Notes under the pieces: model-generated | The model's input: only the letters and a program-made list of their open reading frames with translations | The model's database searches: none | What the model was told of the DNA's origin: nothing | Position numbers and translations under genes: made by a program | DNA from: Steroidobacteraceae bacterium | GTDB taxonomy: Bacteria > Pseudomonadota > Gammaproteobacteria > Steroidobacterales > Steroidobacteraceae | Assembly (NCBI GenBank): GCA_019634915.1 | Contig: JAHCAN010000015.1 | Span: 1 to 64,000 of the forward strand | Length of the DNA stretch: 64,000 nucleotides | Direction: 5' to 3' | Shown here: piece after piece, positions 1-8,084 of the stretch | Numbering within the stretch: position 1 is the stretch's first letter | Layout: each line of letters opens with the position of its first letter

Positions 1-432
1 CATCGTCAGCGCGCCCATCAGTATTCCACCGTGTCCGTGGTTTCCGGGTTCATCGGTCACTCCGTCGCCCGGTGGCTTTCGCGGGCGATCGCCTGGTCTG
101 ATCAGGACAATATCATCCCGATAAGAAAACCCGTCAACCCGACGATGTGGGGCATCGACCGCTGGGGCCTGTGGCTGCTCGGCATCATCGCGATCATCTG
201 GACGCTCGATTCGTTCGTCGGCTTCTATCTGACGCTGCCGCTGAGGCGACGCGCGCGCGCCGCGGCGGCGGGCAGCGAACCGGCGCGCTCGTTCTGGCAG
301 CGATGGAAGCCCGCGTGGAAACTGCGTCTGCTACTCGCGGCTGCAAGGCACGGCCGCGGAGCGAAGGCGGTCGCGCAGGCCGACGCGACCGCCGCGCCGC
401 TCGCGAATGCGGTCAGCTCGTCCGGGGCGTGA
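1..432 (+). CDS. PepSY-associated transmembrane protein fragment (5' end outside window)
   Basis: The frame is open from the window edge; an internal GTG at 31 is a possible start. The segment WTLDSFVGFYLTLP followed by WQRWKPAW is typical of the transmembrane core of PepSY-TM proteins, inner-membrane proteins often linked to iron or reductase functions. In that family WKPAW is normally followed by a DLHRA-type segment and further membrane helices. Here the frame instead runs into about 45 low-complexity residues and stops, so the protein lacks its usual C-terminal half. It overlaps the tail of the convergent sugar dehydrogenase gene by 20 bases. A degraded remnant is as likely as a working short protein. 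Confidence 0.5.
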   Translation, partial: HRQRAHQYSTVSVVSGFIGHSVARWLSRAIAWSDQDNIIPIRKPVNPTMWGIDRWGLWLLGIIAIIWTLDSFVGFYLTLPLRRRARAAAAGSEPARSFWQRWKPAWKLRLLLAAARHGRGAKAVAQADATAAPLANAVSSSGA

Positions 433-1576
433 GTTTCAGCAACCAGCCCTGGCCATTGCGGGTACCGTCCTCCAGCAGCCAGATCGCGCCGTCCGGCCCC
501 TGCTCGACTTCGCGGATGCGCCGCTGCATGTCGAAGCGCTCTGCCTCGCGCGCACTGTCGCCGTCGAACTCGATGCGCACCAGCGACATCGACGACATGC
601 CGCCGATGAACGCACTGCCCTTCCAGTCGGGGAACAGCTCACCGTCGCAGAACATCAGGCCGGCTGGCGAGATCACCGGGTTCCAGCTGATGACCGGTGC
701 GCGGAATTCCGGCCGCGTGTCGTGGTCGGGGATCACCGTGCCGTCGTAGTGATCGCCGTTCGAGACGATCGGGTAGCCGTAGTTGGCGCCCCGCTCGATG
801 CGATTGAGCTCATCGCCTCCCATCGGCCCCATTTCGTGCGCCCACAGCTGGCCCTGCGCATCGAAGGCGAGCCCGAGCACGTTGCGGTGGCCGAGTGTCC
901 AGATCTGCGCGCTGACGCCGCCGCGATCCGCGAACGGATTGCCGTCGGGCACGCTGCCGTCGTCATTGAGGCGCACGATCTTGCCGAGGTTCGTGTCGAG
1001 GTCCTGCGCCGGGTCGAACTCCTTGCGCTCGCTCGAGCTGATCCACAGCTTGCCGTCGCGGTCGAAGGCGATGCGCTGGCCGAAGTGGCCGTCGCCACTC
1101 TTCTTCGGCACCTGGCGCCAGATCACCGTGAGGCCCTCGAGCGCGCCGCCACCATTGGCGTCCAGCGCCAACCGCGCGCGCGCGACGGCGGCGCCCGCGC
1201 CACCTTCGCCGGGTTCGGCATAACTGATGTAGACGATCCGGTTGGTCGCGAAATCCGGGTGCAGCACGACGTCGGACAAGCCGCCCTGTCCCGCGTGGAA
1301 CACAGCGGGCACACTGCTCACCGTGCCGGTGACGTTACGCTCCGGATCGTAGAGCTTCAGCACGCCCGCCATCTCGGTCACGAGCAGGCGCCGATCCGGC
1401 AGGAAGGTCATCGCCCATGGCGCATCGAATTGCGTCACCGTCGTCACCTCGAAGGGCACATCTGCGGCAGGCGCCGCGGATGCGGTGGCTTCGGCGCTCT
1501 GGTTCCTGTCGCTGCCACAGGCGGAAAGCAGCATCACGACGGCGCTGAAAGTCAACAGATACCGGGTCGAAGTCAT
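413..1576 (-). CDS. PQQ-dependent aldose sugar dehydrogenase-like lipoprotein (YliI/Asd family)
   Basis: A 387-residue soluble six-bladed beta-propeller dehydrogenase of the YliI type, which oxidises aldose sugars with PQQ as cofactor. The ATG at 1576 is preceded by a GGAGG-type ribosome site. The N-terminus is a lipoprotein signal with lipobox LLSAC, so the enzyme should be membrane-anchored in the periplasm. Family motifs seen are DAPWAMTFLPDRRLLVTE, GHFGQRIAFDRDGKLW, LGHRNVLGLAFD and GGDELNRIERGANYGYP. No PQQ biosynthesis gene is present in the window, so the cofactor must come from elsewhere. It is divergent from the PLP decarboxylase gene across a 174-base gap in which I see no convincing promoter. 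Confidence 0.88.
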   Translation of the reverse strand: MTSTRYLLTFSAVVMLLSACGSDRNQSAEATASAAPAADVPFEVTTVTQFDAPWAMTFLPDRRLLVTEMAGVLKLYDPERNVTGTVSSVPAVFHAGQGGLSDVVLHPDFATNRIVYISYAEPGEGGAGAAVARARLALDANGGGALEGLTVIWRQVPKKSGDGHFGQRIAFDRDGKLWISSSERKEFDPAQDLDTNLGKIVRLNDDGSVPDGNPFADRGGVSAQIWTLGHRNVLGLAFDAQGQLWAHEMGPMGGDELNRIERGANYGYPIVSNGDHYDGTVIPDHDTRPEFRAPVISWNPVISPAGLMFCDGELFPDWKGSAFIGGMSSMSLVRIEFDGDSAREAERFDMQRRIREVEQGPDGAIWLLEDGTRNGQGWLLKLTPRTS

Positions 1577-1750
1577 GGTGGCTCCTCCGCACGGTCGAAT
1601 CGGGAATCTGTCCGGGACCATACCGCATCGGCGCACAGGACGCATGCCTGGTTCGCAACGCACCGCGCCGCGTGCCGGCCGGACCCGCCGGATCCGTCAA
1701 GGCGCCACGCATGCCAGCTGCTAGACTTTTCAAAGCGCCAACGCGCAGGC

Positions 1751-3178
1751 ATGACCATGCAAGACCCCGGCAACCTGGAATTCTCCGCTGACGAGATGCG
1801 CGCGATGGGCGATGCCGTCCTGCGGCGCGTCGTCGATCACCTCGCGACGATCGAATCTCAGCCGGTGCGCGGCGATACGGATGCCGCCGGGCTGTGTCGT
1901 GCGCTGCGCGAACCGGCCCCCGAGCACGGCACGGCGCTCGAGCCGCTGCTCGATGCGCTGTTCGACGAGTGGATCCCGCGCAGCTTCAATACCGCGAGCC
2001 CCGGCTATCTCGCCTACATCCCGAGCGGCGGCGTCTACCCGGGCGCGCTCGCCGAGCTGATCGGCGCCGGCGTCAACCGCTACACCGGCGTGTGGCTCAC
2101 GGCGCCCGCGCTGGTACAGCTCGAGGCGAACGCGCTCGACTGGTTGCGCGACTGGATGCAGTTTCCGCCGACCACCCGCGGGCTGTTCACGACCGGCGGC
2201 TCGACCGCCAATTTCACCGCGATCGTCTGCGCGCGCGAGCGCAAGCTCGGCACGCGACTGCGCGACGGCACGCTGTACCTGTCGAGCGAGACGCATCATT
2301 CGGTCGCGAAATCCGCGCGGCTCGCAGGAATCCTGCCGGACCGCGTACGCACGATCCCGGTCGATGCGCAGTTTCGCATGCAGGTCGACCGGCTCGAGGC
2401 AGCGATCGAAGCCGATCGCGCCGCGGGTCTCGTGCCGTTCATGGTGGTCGCATCGGCCGGCACGACCAACACCGGTGCGGTCGATCCGCTGCCGCAAATC
2501 ACGGCGGTTGCGCAGCGCCAGGGGCTGTGGTGCCACGTCGACGGCGCCTACGGCGCGAGCTTCCACCTGTGTCCGGAGCTGCGCCCGCTGCTTGCCGGCC
2601 TGCCGCACGCCGATTCGCTGACGCTCGACCCGCACAAGGGGCTGTTCCTGCCGTACGGCACCGGCGCGCTGCTGGTCGCCGACGGCGAGGCGTTGCGCGC
2701 CGCGCATTCGCTGACCGCGAGCTACATGCCGGAGAGCCAGGGCGAGGAATTCTACGACCCGCACCAGTACGGCCCGGACCTGTCGCGCAATTTCCGCGGG
2801 CTGCCGCTGTGGCTCACGGTGAAACTCTACGGTGCGGCGCGCCTTCGCGCCGCGCTCGCCGGGAAGCGCGCGCTCGCGCTCGATGCGGCGCGGCGGGTCG
2901 CCGCGCTGCCGAACGTCGTGATGGATGCGCCGCCGCAGCTGTCGCTGTTCGCCTTCCATCTCGAATGGCCGGGCTCGACCCGCGCCGGGCAGGACGCCGC
3001 GACGCGTGCCCTGCTCGAGCAGGTCACGCGGCGCGGCAAGGTGATGCTTACCGGCTGCCACGCCGGCGGGCGCTTCCTCGCGCGCGTGTGCGTGCTGAGC
3101 TTTCGCACGCACCGCACGCATATCGACACCTGCGTCGAGCACATCGCCGAGGCGGCGGAGGCGCTCACCGCCGGCTGA
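1751..3178 (+). CDS. PLP-dependent group II (aromatic-L-amino-acid type) decarboxylase
   Basis: A 475-residue enzyme of the DOPA/tryptophan decarboxylase fold that removes CO2 from an amino acid using pyridoxal phosphate. The PLP lysine is in DPHKGLFLPYGTG and the Asp that contacts the pyridine nitrogen is in HVDGAYGA; TTGGSTANF is the phosphate-binding turn. Substrate cannot be read from sequence: aromatic amino acids are likely, but glutamate, aspartate or diaminobutyrate relatives exist. The ATG at 1751 is used, with a second in-frame ATG at 1757, and the ribosome site is weak. The gene ends tail to tail with sodB, four bases apart, inside a perfect 14-bp palindrome containing both stop codons. 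Confidence 0.87.
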   Translation: MTMQDPGNLEFSADEMRAMGDAVLRRVVDHLATIESQPVRGDTDAAGLCRALREPAPEHGTALEPLLDALFDEWIPRSFNTASPGYLAYIPSGGVYPGALAELIGAGVNRYTGVWLTAPALVQLEANALDWLRDWMQFPPTTRGLFTTGGSTANFTAIVCARERKLGTRLRDGTLYLSSETHHSVAKSARLAGILPDRVRTIPVDAQFRMQVDRLEAAIEADRAAGLVPFMVVASAGTTNTGAVDPLPQITAVAQRQGLWCHVDGAYGASFHLCPELRPLLAGLPHADSLTLDPHKGLFLPYGTGALLVADGEALRAAHSLTASYMPESQGEEFYDPHQYGPDLSRNFRGLPLWLTVKLYGAARLRAALAGKRALALDAARRVAALPNVVMDAPPQLSLFAFHLEWPGSTRAGQDAATRALLEQVTRRGKVMLTGCHAGGRFLARVCVLSFRTHRTHIDTCVEHIAEAAEALTAG

Positions 3179-3182
3179 CGCG

Positions 3183-3779
3183 TCAGCTGCCCCGATCCAG
3201 GTTGGCGGCGGCGAACTCCCAGTTCACGAGGTGCGCGAGGAAGGCCGTAATGTAGTCGAGGCGGCGATGCTGATAGTCGAGGTAGTAGGCGTGCTCCCAC
3301 ACGTCGAGCGTCAGCAGCGGCACCTGCTTCGTCGTCAATGGGGTCGCCGCGTTTGCCGTCGAGACGATCTTGAGCGTCGCGTCGTCGCGCACGAGCCAGG
3401 CCCAGCCGCTGCCGAACTGGTCGCTCGCGGCCTTGACGAACTGCTGGCGGAACGCATCGTGGCTGCCGAAGTCCTTCACGATGCGCTTGCCGAGCTCACC
3501 CTTCGCATCGCCGCCGCCATCGGGCCGCATGCTCTGCCAAAGGAAGGTGTGGTTCCACGCCTGCGCCGCCGAGTTGAACAGCGGGCCGGGCTTGGTGGCG
3601 TTGGCCTGCACGATCTCCTCGAGCGACGCCGATTCGAGCGGCGTGCCTTTCACGAGGGCGCGCGTCTTCTCGACATAGGCGGCATGGTGGTTGCCATGAT
3701 GGTGCGACAGCGTCTTGCGCGACACGTGCGGCTCGAGCGCGTCGATCGCATAGGGAAGGGGGGGGAGGGTAACGGACAT
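3183..3779 (-). CDS. sodB: Superoxide dismutase, iron type
   Basis: 198 residues, the normal length for bacterial Fe-SOD; it disproportionates superoxide to peroxide and oxygen in the cytoplasm. Metal ligands are visible: His in LSHHHGNHH, His in QAWNHTFLW, and Asp and His in LDVWEHAYYLDY. The Gln in NSAAQAWNH occupies the place typical of iron rather than manganese enzymes. The start at 3779 has a GGAGG ribosome site; an upstream in-frame ATG at 3866 would lie inside the divergent control region and is not used. It is divergent from a LysR-type gene, with an A+T-rich palindrome between them. Confidence 0.95.
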   Translation of the reverse strand: MSVTLPPLPYAIDALEPHVSRKTLSHHHGNHHAAYVEKTRALVKGTPLESASLEEIVQANATKPGPLFNSAAQAWNHTFLWQSMRPDGGGDAKGELGKRIVKDFGSHDAFRQQFVKAASDQFGSGWAWLVRDDATLKIVSTANAATPLTTKQVPLLTLDVWEHAYYLDYQHRRLDYITAFLAHLVNWEFAAANLDRGS

Positions 3780-3831
3780 GGCTGGCCTCCGGGACTCCGT
3801 TGGGGGGGCCTGCACCCTAGCCGACCCGGTA

Positions 3832-3853
3832 ATATTTGACAAACAATAAATAT
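3832..3853. promoter_or_regulatory. Candidate LysR operator, perfect inverted repeat
   Basis: ATATTT (3832-3837) and AAATAT (3848-3853) form a perfect inverted repeat with a 10-base centre. T3837 and A3849 give the T-N11-A spacing of LysR-type boxes. It lies in the 98-base gap between sodB and the LysR gene and covers the -35 box of the lysR promoter, as expected for negative autoregulation. It is strikingly A+T rich for this genome. Confidence 0.5.
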
Positions 3854-3865
3854 CGCGCCTATACA
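3836..3865 (+). promoter_or_regulatory. Predicted sigma70 promoter of the lysR gene
   Basis: TTGACA (3836-3841, perfect -35) and TATACA (3860-3865) are 18 bases apart. Transcription would start near 3872, only about six bases before the ATG at 3878, giving a nearly leaderless message. Confidence 0.6.
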
Positions 3866-3877
3866 TCGAAGTTATCG

Positions 3878-4726
3878 ATGGATACGGAACTCGCCCGCAC
3901 TTTCCTGACGATCGTTGCCTGCGGCAGCTTCGTCGATGCCGCGAAGCGCCTGAACACCACGCAGTCGACCATCAGCAGCCGCATCCAGCGCCTCGAGGAG
4001 ACGCTCGGCGCGACACTGTTCGTGCGCAATCGTGCCGGCGCGACGCTCACGGCCGCGGGCAGGCAGTTCCAGCGTCATGCCTCGCTGCTGACGCGCACCG
4101 TCGAACGCGCGCGGCAGGACATCGGCGTGGTCGGCAGCTATCGCGCCACCATCGCTGTCGGCAGCCGCCTCGGTCTCTGGCAGAACCTGCTGCTGCGCTG
4201 GCTGCCGGTGTTTCGCGGTCTCGCGCCGGACGTCGCGGTGCGCGCGACGATCGGCTTCGAGGACGAGCTGATGCCGGCGCTCGTCGAAGGTCGCACCGAC
4301 ATCGCGGTGCTCTACACGCCGCATGCGCGCCCCGGCCTCACGATCGAACCGCTGCTCGAGGAGCGGCTGGTGATGGTCGCGACGCGCCGCGATGCGCCGG
4401 CCGCGCCAGGGCGCGATTTCGTGCACGTCGACTGGGGCCCCGAATTCAGCGCGCATCTCGCCCTCGCCTTTCCCGACTACGCCGGCGCGGCGCTCACCGT
4501 GAACATGGCCTGGCTCGGGCTCGAGCACGTGCTCGCCCACGGCGGCAGCGGTTATTTTCCGGTGCGCCTGATCCGCGAACCCGAATTCGCGGGCCGCCTG
4601 CACCGCGTGGCGGATGCGCCCGACTTCCGCCTGCCCGCTTACCTGTGCTTTCCGACGAAGATGCGTTCCGATCCACTGGCACTCGCGCTCGATACGATCC
4701 GGCGCGTCGCGGGAGAATCGGTATGA
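3878..4726 (+). CDS. LysR family transcriptional regulator
   Basis: 282 residues. The N-terminal winged helix-turn-helix is clear (FLTIVACGSFVDAAKRLNTT, then QSTISSRIQRLEETLGATLF), followed by a LysR substrate-binding domain to the C-terminus. The start is the ATG at 3878; the earlier in-frame ATG at 3836 falls within the promoter. It has no Shine-Dalgarno-like sequence, consistent with a near-leaderless message. Its stop overlaps the ATG of the following amidohydrolase gene by four bases, so the two are probably co-translated and the regulator may control that enzyme. Divergent sodB is a second candidate target. The ligand is unknown. Confidence 0.88.
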   Translation: MDTELARTFLTIVACGSFVDAAKRLNTTQSTISSRIQRLEETLGATLFVRNRAGATLTAAGRQFQRHASLLTRTVERARQDIGVVGSYRATIAVGSRLGLWQNLLLRWLPVFRGLAPDVAVRATIGFEDELMPALVEGRTDIAVLYTPHARPGLTIEPLLEERLVMVATRRDAPAAPGRDFVHVDWGPEFSAHLALAFPDYAGAALTVNMAWLGLEHVLAHGGSGYFPVRLIREPEFAGRLHRVADAPDFRLPAYLCFPTKMRSDPLALALDTIRRVAGESV

Positions 4727-6075
4727 AGGATTTCTGGCTGGGCCTCGGCCTCTGTGCCGCCACGCTGCCAGCGCTCGTGTTCGCGCAAGCGGGCCGCGCC
4801 GCACCGCCCGATCATTACCTCGTCATCCACGCGGGCACGCTGCTCGCGGTACCGGGCGAGGCGCCACGGCGCGAGATGACGATCGTCGTGAAGAACGATC
4901 GCATCGCCGCGATCACGCCCGGCTATGCGGCCGCAGACGGCATCGCGCCGGCGGGATCGGCGGTCGAGACGATCGACCTGTCGCGGCACTTCGTGCTGCC
5001 CGGCCTGATGGACGCGCACGTGCACCTGCAGGACGAGCCCTCGATCGGCCGCCGTGGCGGCCCGCCGCGCAATCCGCCGGCCGCGGCCGAGCATGCCGTG
5101 AACGCGATCATCTACGCGCGCCGCAGCCTCGCGGCCGGCTTCACGACGCTGCGCGATCTCGGCGCGGACGATCGCTCCGTGTTCGCCGCGCGCGACGCCT
5201 TCCGCGACGGGCGCATCATCGGGCCGCGCATCCTCGCGGCCGGCTCGGCGATCGCCGTCACCGCGGGCCATGGCGATACGCTGCCGCCCGACCGCACGGG
5301 TGACCCGCAGGCGCGTCTCGAGGACGGCACCTGTGACGGCCCCGCGGAATGCCGCGCAGTCGTGCGCTTCCAGGCGAAGCGCGGCGCCGACGTGATCAAG
5401 GTCACCGCGACCGGAGGCTTCAGCTCGAACACCGGGCTCGAACCGCAGCTGTTTCCCGACGAGATCGAGGCGATCGTCGCGACCGCGCACCTGAACGGCC
5501 TGAAGGCCGCGGCCCACGCCTATGCACCGCTTGCGATCAGGCAGGCCGTGCAGGCGGGCATCGATTCGATCGAGCACGGGTTCCTGGTCGACGACGAAGG
5601 CCTCGCGCTGATGAAAAAGTCGGGCACGTTCCTGGTGCCGACACTGTCGGCGAGCTACCCGCCGCCGGTCTTCCGGATCCCGGACCCGGCCTCCGTGCGG
5701 CTGCGCAACGAGCATCGCGCGTTCGAGCGCGCCTACGCCGCCGGCGTGAAGATCGCGTTCGGCACCGACGCCGGCACGTTCACGCACGGCGACAACGCGA
5801 AGGAATTCGAGCTGATGGTGAAGTTCGGCATGCCGCCGATGGCGGCGATCCGCAGCGCGACCGTCGCCACCGCTGAACTGTTCGGCATCAGCGAGGACGC
5901 GGGCACGCTCGAACCGGGCAAGACCGCCGACCTGATCGCGCTCACCGCGAATCCCCTCGAGAACATCTCCGCGCTGCGCGAAATCGATTTCGTGCTGAAG
6001 AGCGGGCGGATCGCCAAGCGCGATGGGCGCATGACCGAGCCGTTCAGCTACGCGCCGGTCGGCCCGCCGTTCTGA
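4723..6075 (+). CDS. Secreted metal-dependent amidohydrolase (imidazolonepropionase-like)
   Basis: 450 residues with an N-terminal signal peptide ending near VFAQA, so probably periplasmic. The metal site of the amidohydrolase superfamily is visible: HVH in LPGLMDAHVHLQDE, later His residues in AAAHAYA and SIEHG, and the Asp in GTDAG. The best family match is the broad group of secreted Xaa-Pro/imidazolonepropionase-like hydrolases that cleave dipeptides or similar amides; substrate is not predictable. It overlaps the upstream LysR gene by ATGA and ends seven bases from the convergent small gene at 6381. Confidence 0.85.
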   Translation: MKDFWLGLGLCAATLPALVFAQAGRAAPPDHYLVIHAGTLLAVPGEAPRREMTIVVKNDRIAAITPGYAAADGIAPAGSAVETIDLSRHFVLPGLMDAHVHLQDEPSIGRRGGPPRNPPAAAEHAVNAIIYARRSLAAGFTTLRDLGADDRSVFAARDAFRDGRIIGPRILAAGSAIAVTAGHGDTLPPDRTGDPQARLEDGTCDGPAECRAVVRFQAKRGADVIKVTATGGFSSNTGLEPQLFPDEIEAIVATAHLNGLKAAAHAYAPLAIRQAVQAGIDSIEHGFLVDDEGLALMKKSGTFLVPTLSASYPPPVFRIPDPASVRLRNEHRAFERAYAAGVKIAFGTDAGTFTHGDNAKEFELMVKFGMPPMAAIRSATVATAELFGISEDAGTLEPGKTADLIALTANPLENISALREIDFVLKSGRIAKRDGRMTEPFSYAPVGPPF

Positions 6076-6081
6076 TACGCC

Positions 6082-6381
6082 TCATCCCAGGGGCGCGACG
6101 ACCGGATCCACGCTGACCCGCACGACGCCGGGAATCTCGCGCAGGCGATCGATCGAGACGCCGGATGGCACGAGCACCGCGACGGCCACCGTCACGCCCT
6201 CGTTCGCGGCCCCGCGCGTAGCCGCCTCGCCCGCGGCCGCCCCGCCAGTGGTGCCCTCGCCGGCCCCGCGCAGCGGCACCGGATCGTGACCGGGCGCGAT
6301 CGTCACGCCGGCCGCGGCGAGCTGCGCCGCGATCGTCGCCGCGCCATGGCCGGCAGCGAACTCGAGCAGCGCGGTGCGCAT
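6082..6381 (-). CDS. Small protein resembling the N-terminal (prodomain-like) region of the adjacent subtilase
   Basis: 99 residues, starting at an ATG that shares one base with the subtilase stop (TGATG), so translation is probably coupled. No database family is claimed. By eye it aligns with the first 80 residues of the subtilase: DPVPL occurs in both (residues 33-37 here, 30-34 there), and the C-terminus GVVRVSVDPVVAPLG matches GVIAVWSDPVVAPVAP (residues 64-79). A Gly/Ala/Glu-rich insert lies at about residues 40-62. The beta-alpha-beta pattern of that C-terminal stretch recalls I9 subtilisin propeptides. The inference is a free-standing propeptide-like chaperone or inhibitor for the neighbouring protease. 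It has no signal peptide. Confidence 0.7.
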   Translation of the reverse strand: MRTALLEFAAGHGAATIAAQLAAAGVTIAPGHDPVPLRGAGEGTTGGAAAGEAATRGAANEGVTVAVAVLVPSGVSIDRLREIPGVVRVSVDPVVAPLG

Positions 6382-7604
6382 CACGCGCCCGCCAGCGCGC
6401 GCCATGCAGCGTGCGCGTCGACGATGCCGGCGCCGAGGCGCGGCTGCCAGGCGCCGCCGGCACTCGCGCGCAGCAGCTGCCGCGCCTGATCCTGCCATAG
6501 CAGCTGCGCAGGATCGGACGCCTGCCGCGCGCCGGCGAGCAGGCCCAGTACACCGGCGACGACCGGACAGGCAGCCGAGGTGCCGTTGTCGCTGGCGAAA
6601 AAACCGGCGAAATGACTGTAGCCGCAGACGTCGGGTTTGTCGGGCGACAGCGCCGCCGGGCCCTCCGAGCTGTAGCCGATCCATTCACGCCGCAGGTTCA
6701 CCGCACCGACGCAGATCGAGCGCTCGTGGCCGCTCGCGCCCCAGATGCCGCGGCCGGGCCCCTGGTCAGCGCCGCAGCGCGGATCCGCACACACGCCACC
6801 GCAGTTGCCGGCCGCGAAGCACACCAGCAGGCCCGCGTCGACGAGCTCGACGAACTTGCGCGTGAACGGATGATCGGGATTGCGCGTGTAGTTCGCCGGC
6901 TCGCCCGGCGGCGCCGGATCCCAGCTCTCCTGGTACAGGCCCCAGCTGTTCGACAGCAGCTGCGGCGTGCGGTCGACACCGAACTGCACGAGTGCGCGGT
7001 GAAAGGATTGCAGCGCGCTCGACAGCAGCCCGCCGATGCCCGCGCCCGGCGTGGTCTTGCCGATCGAGTAGTCGTGAAAGCGCGCCTCGGGGCAGGCGAT
7101 CGACGCATCGAAGGCGCACATGTTGCCGTGGCCCTCCCAGGCGACGCGCGCACTGCCCGGTGGCGAGGCCGGATCCGGCGACCAGCCGCCGACGACCGGG
7201 AAGCGCGCGGCATCGACGCCGCCATCGACGATGCCGATGACGACACCGGCGCCGCGAAAGCCGCTCGCCGCCCACACCTGCTCGGCGCCGAGCAGTCGCG
7301 CAACGTCGGCGGCGCTGCCGGTCGCACGCTGCGGCGTGCAATCGATCGGCGCCGCCAGTGTCGGCTCAGGCGCGACTGGTGCAACGACCGGATCCGACCA
7401 GACTGCGATCACGCCCGGCGCGGCGCGCAGTGACTCGAGCCGCGCGCGCGTCGTGTCGGCGCGCAGCACGAGCGTCGCCGATCCGCGACGCGTGCGCGCC
7501 GCGAGCGGCACCGGATCGAACGCCGGGTCGACACCGGCGGGCCATGCGGACGGCGCGCGGGTCGGCGCCACTTCGAGCAGCACGGAGAAGCTGTCGTCGC
7601 TCAT
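6381..7604 (-). CDS. Subtilisin-like serine protease (S8 family)
   Basis: 407 residues. The catalytic set is visible: Asp127 (GIVDGGVD), His159 (EGHGNMCAFD, in place of the usual GHGTHVA), oxyanion Asn267 (FAAGNCGG) and Ser343 (NGTSAACPVVAGV). Residues 1-80 form a prodomain-like region resembling the small downstream protein. Several Cys lie around residues 262-277. There is no signal peptide, so the protein may act in the cytoplasm or use another export route. The start at 7604 has an AAGGAG ribosome site. It is divergent from the PA2779-like gene across 77 bases. The substrate is unknown. Confidence 0.85.
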   Translation of the reverse strand: MSDDSFSVLLEVAPTRAPSAWPAGVDPAFDPVPLAARTRRGSATLVLRADTTRARLESLRAAPGVIAVWSDPVVAPVAPEPTLAAPIDCTPQRATGSAADVARLLGAEQVWAASGFRGAGVVIGIVDGGVDAARFPVVGGWSPDPASPPGSARVAWEGHGNMCAFDASIACPEARFHDYSIGKTTPGAGIGGLLSSALQSFHRALVQFGVDRTPQLLSNSWGLYQESWDPAPPGEPANYTRNPDHPFTRKFVELVDAGLLVCFAAGNCGGVCADPRCGADQGPGRGIWGASGHERSICVGAVNLRREWIGYSSEGPAALSPDKPDVCGYSHFAGFFASDNGTSAACPVVAGVLGLLAGARQASDPAQLLWQDQARQLLRASAGGAWQPRLGAGIVDAHAAWRALAGA

Positions 7605-7614
7605 CGTGGTCTCC

Positions 7615-7643
7615 TTGTCGGGGAAGATCGATCCGCCTAGACT
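7615..7643 (+). promoter_or_regulatory. Predicted promoter of the PA2779/PA2778-like pair
   Basis: TTGTCG (7615-7620) and TAGACT (7638-7643) are separated by 17 bases, each matching four of six consensus bases. It lies in the divergent gap between the subtilase and the PA2779-like gene, about 38 bases before the latter's start. Confidence 0.4.
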
Positions 7644-7681
7644 GCCCGGCACCCCAGCGAGCATCTTTCCGAGGAGAGATC

Positions 7682-8062
7682 ATGATCATGCACTTCCGGC
7701 GCAGCATCGTCGCCCTGAGCCTCGTCGCGTTCCTGGCCGTCGGCATGCCGATGCCGGCCCCCGCCGCGATGATCGGTACGCAGGCCGCCGTCGCGGCGGG
7801 CACGCGTGCGGCCGATCTCGCCCGGGTCGACAGCGTGCTCGCCCGCGCCGACGTGCAGCAGCGCCTCACCGCGCTCGGCGTCGATCCGCAGGCAGCCCAC
7901 GATCGCGCGGCCGCGCTCACCGACACCGAGCTCGCCGCGTTCGCGAAGCAGCTCGAGAGCGCGCCGGCTGGTGGCGATGCACTCGCGGTGATCGGCATCG
8001 TGTTCCTCGTGCTGCTGATCCTCGAGGTCGTCGGAGTCACCGATATCTTCAAGAAAATCTAG
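7682..8062 (+). CDS. PA2779-family small membrane protein
   Basis: 126 residues. It has an N-terminal hydrophobic signal (about residues 8-30, ending PAPAAM), a short helical middle with DSVLARADVQQRLTALGVDP, and a C-terminal membrane helix (ALAVIGIVFLVLLILEVVGV) ending in a short basic tail. This layout and the gene immediately downstream match the PA2779/PA2778 pair known from Pseudomonas; the function of PA2779 is not established. The ATG at 7682 follows a GAGGAG site by five bases; an alternative ATG is at 7688. The peptidase gene follows after 22 bases. Confidence 0.75.
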   Translation: MIMHFRRSIVALSLVAFLAVGMPMPAPAAMIGTQAAVAAGTRAADLARVDSVLARADVQQRLTALGVDPQAAHDRAAALTDTELAAFAKQLESAPAGGDALAVIGIVFLVLLILEVVGVTDIFKKI

Positions 8063-8084
8063 CGCGCCGCGGGCGGCAGCCGCC

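Noticed and set aside
407..1750. Extension of the decarboxylase frame upstream through the sugar dehydrogenase
   Set aside because: The extension is antisense to a conserved gene; the conserved protein begins at the ATG at 1751.
1730..3142. A 470-codon frame antisense to the PLP decarboxylase
   Set aside because: The sense frame has catalytic motifs; the antisense protein is Arg/Ala-rich without a recognisable domain.
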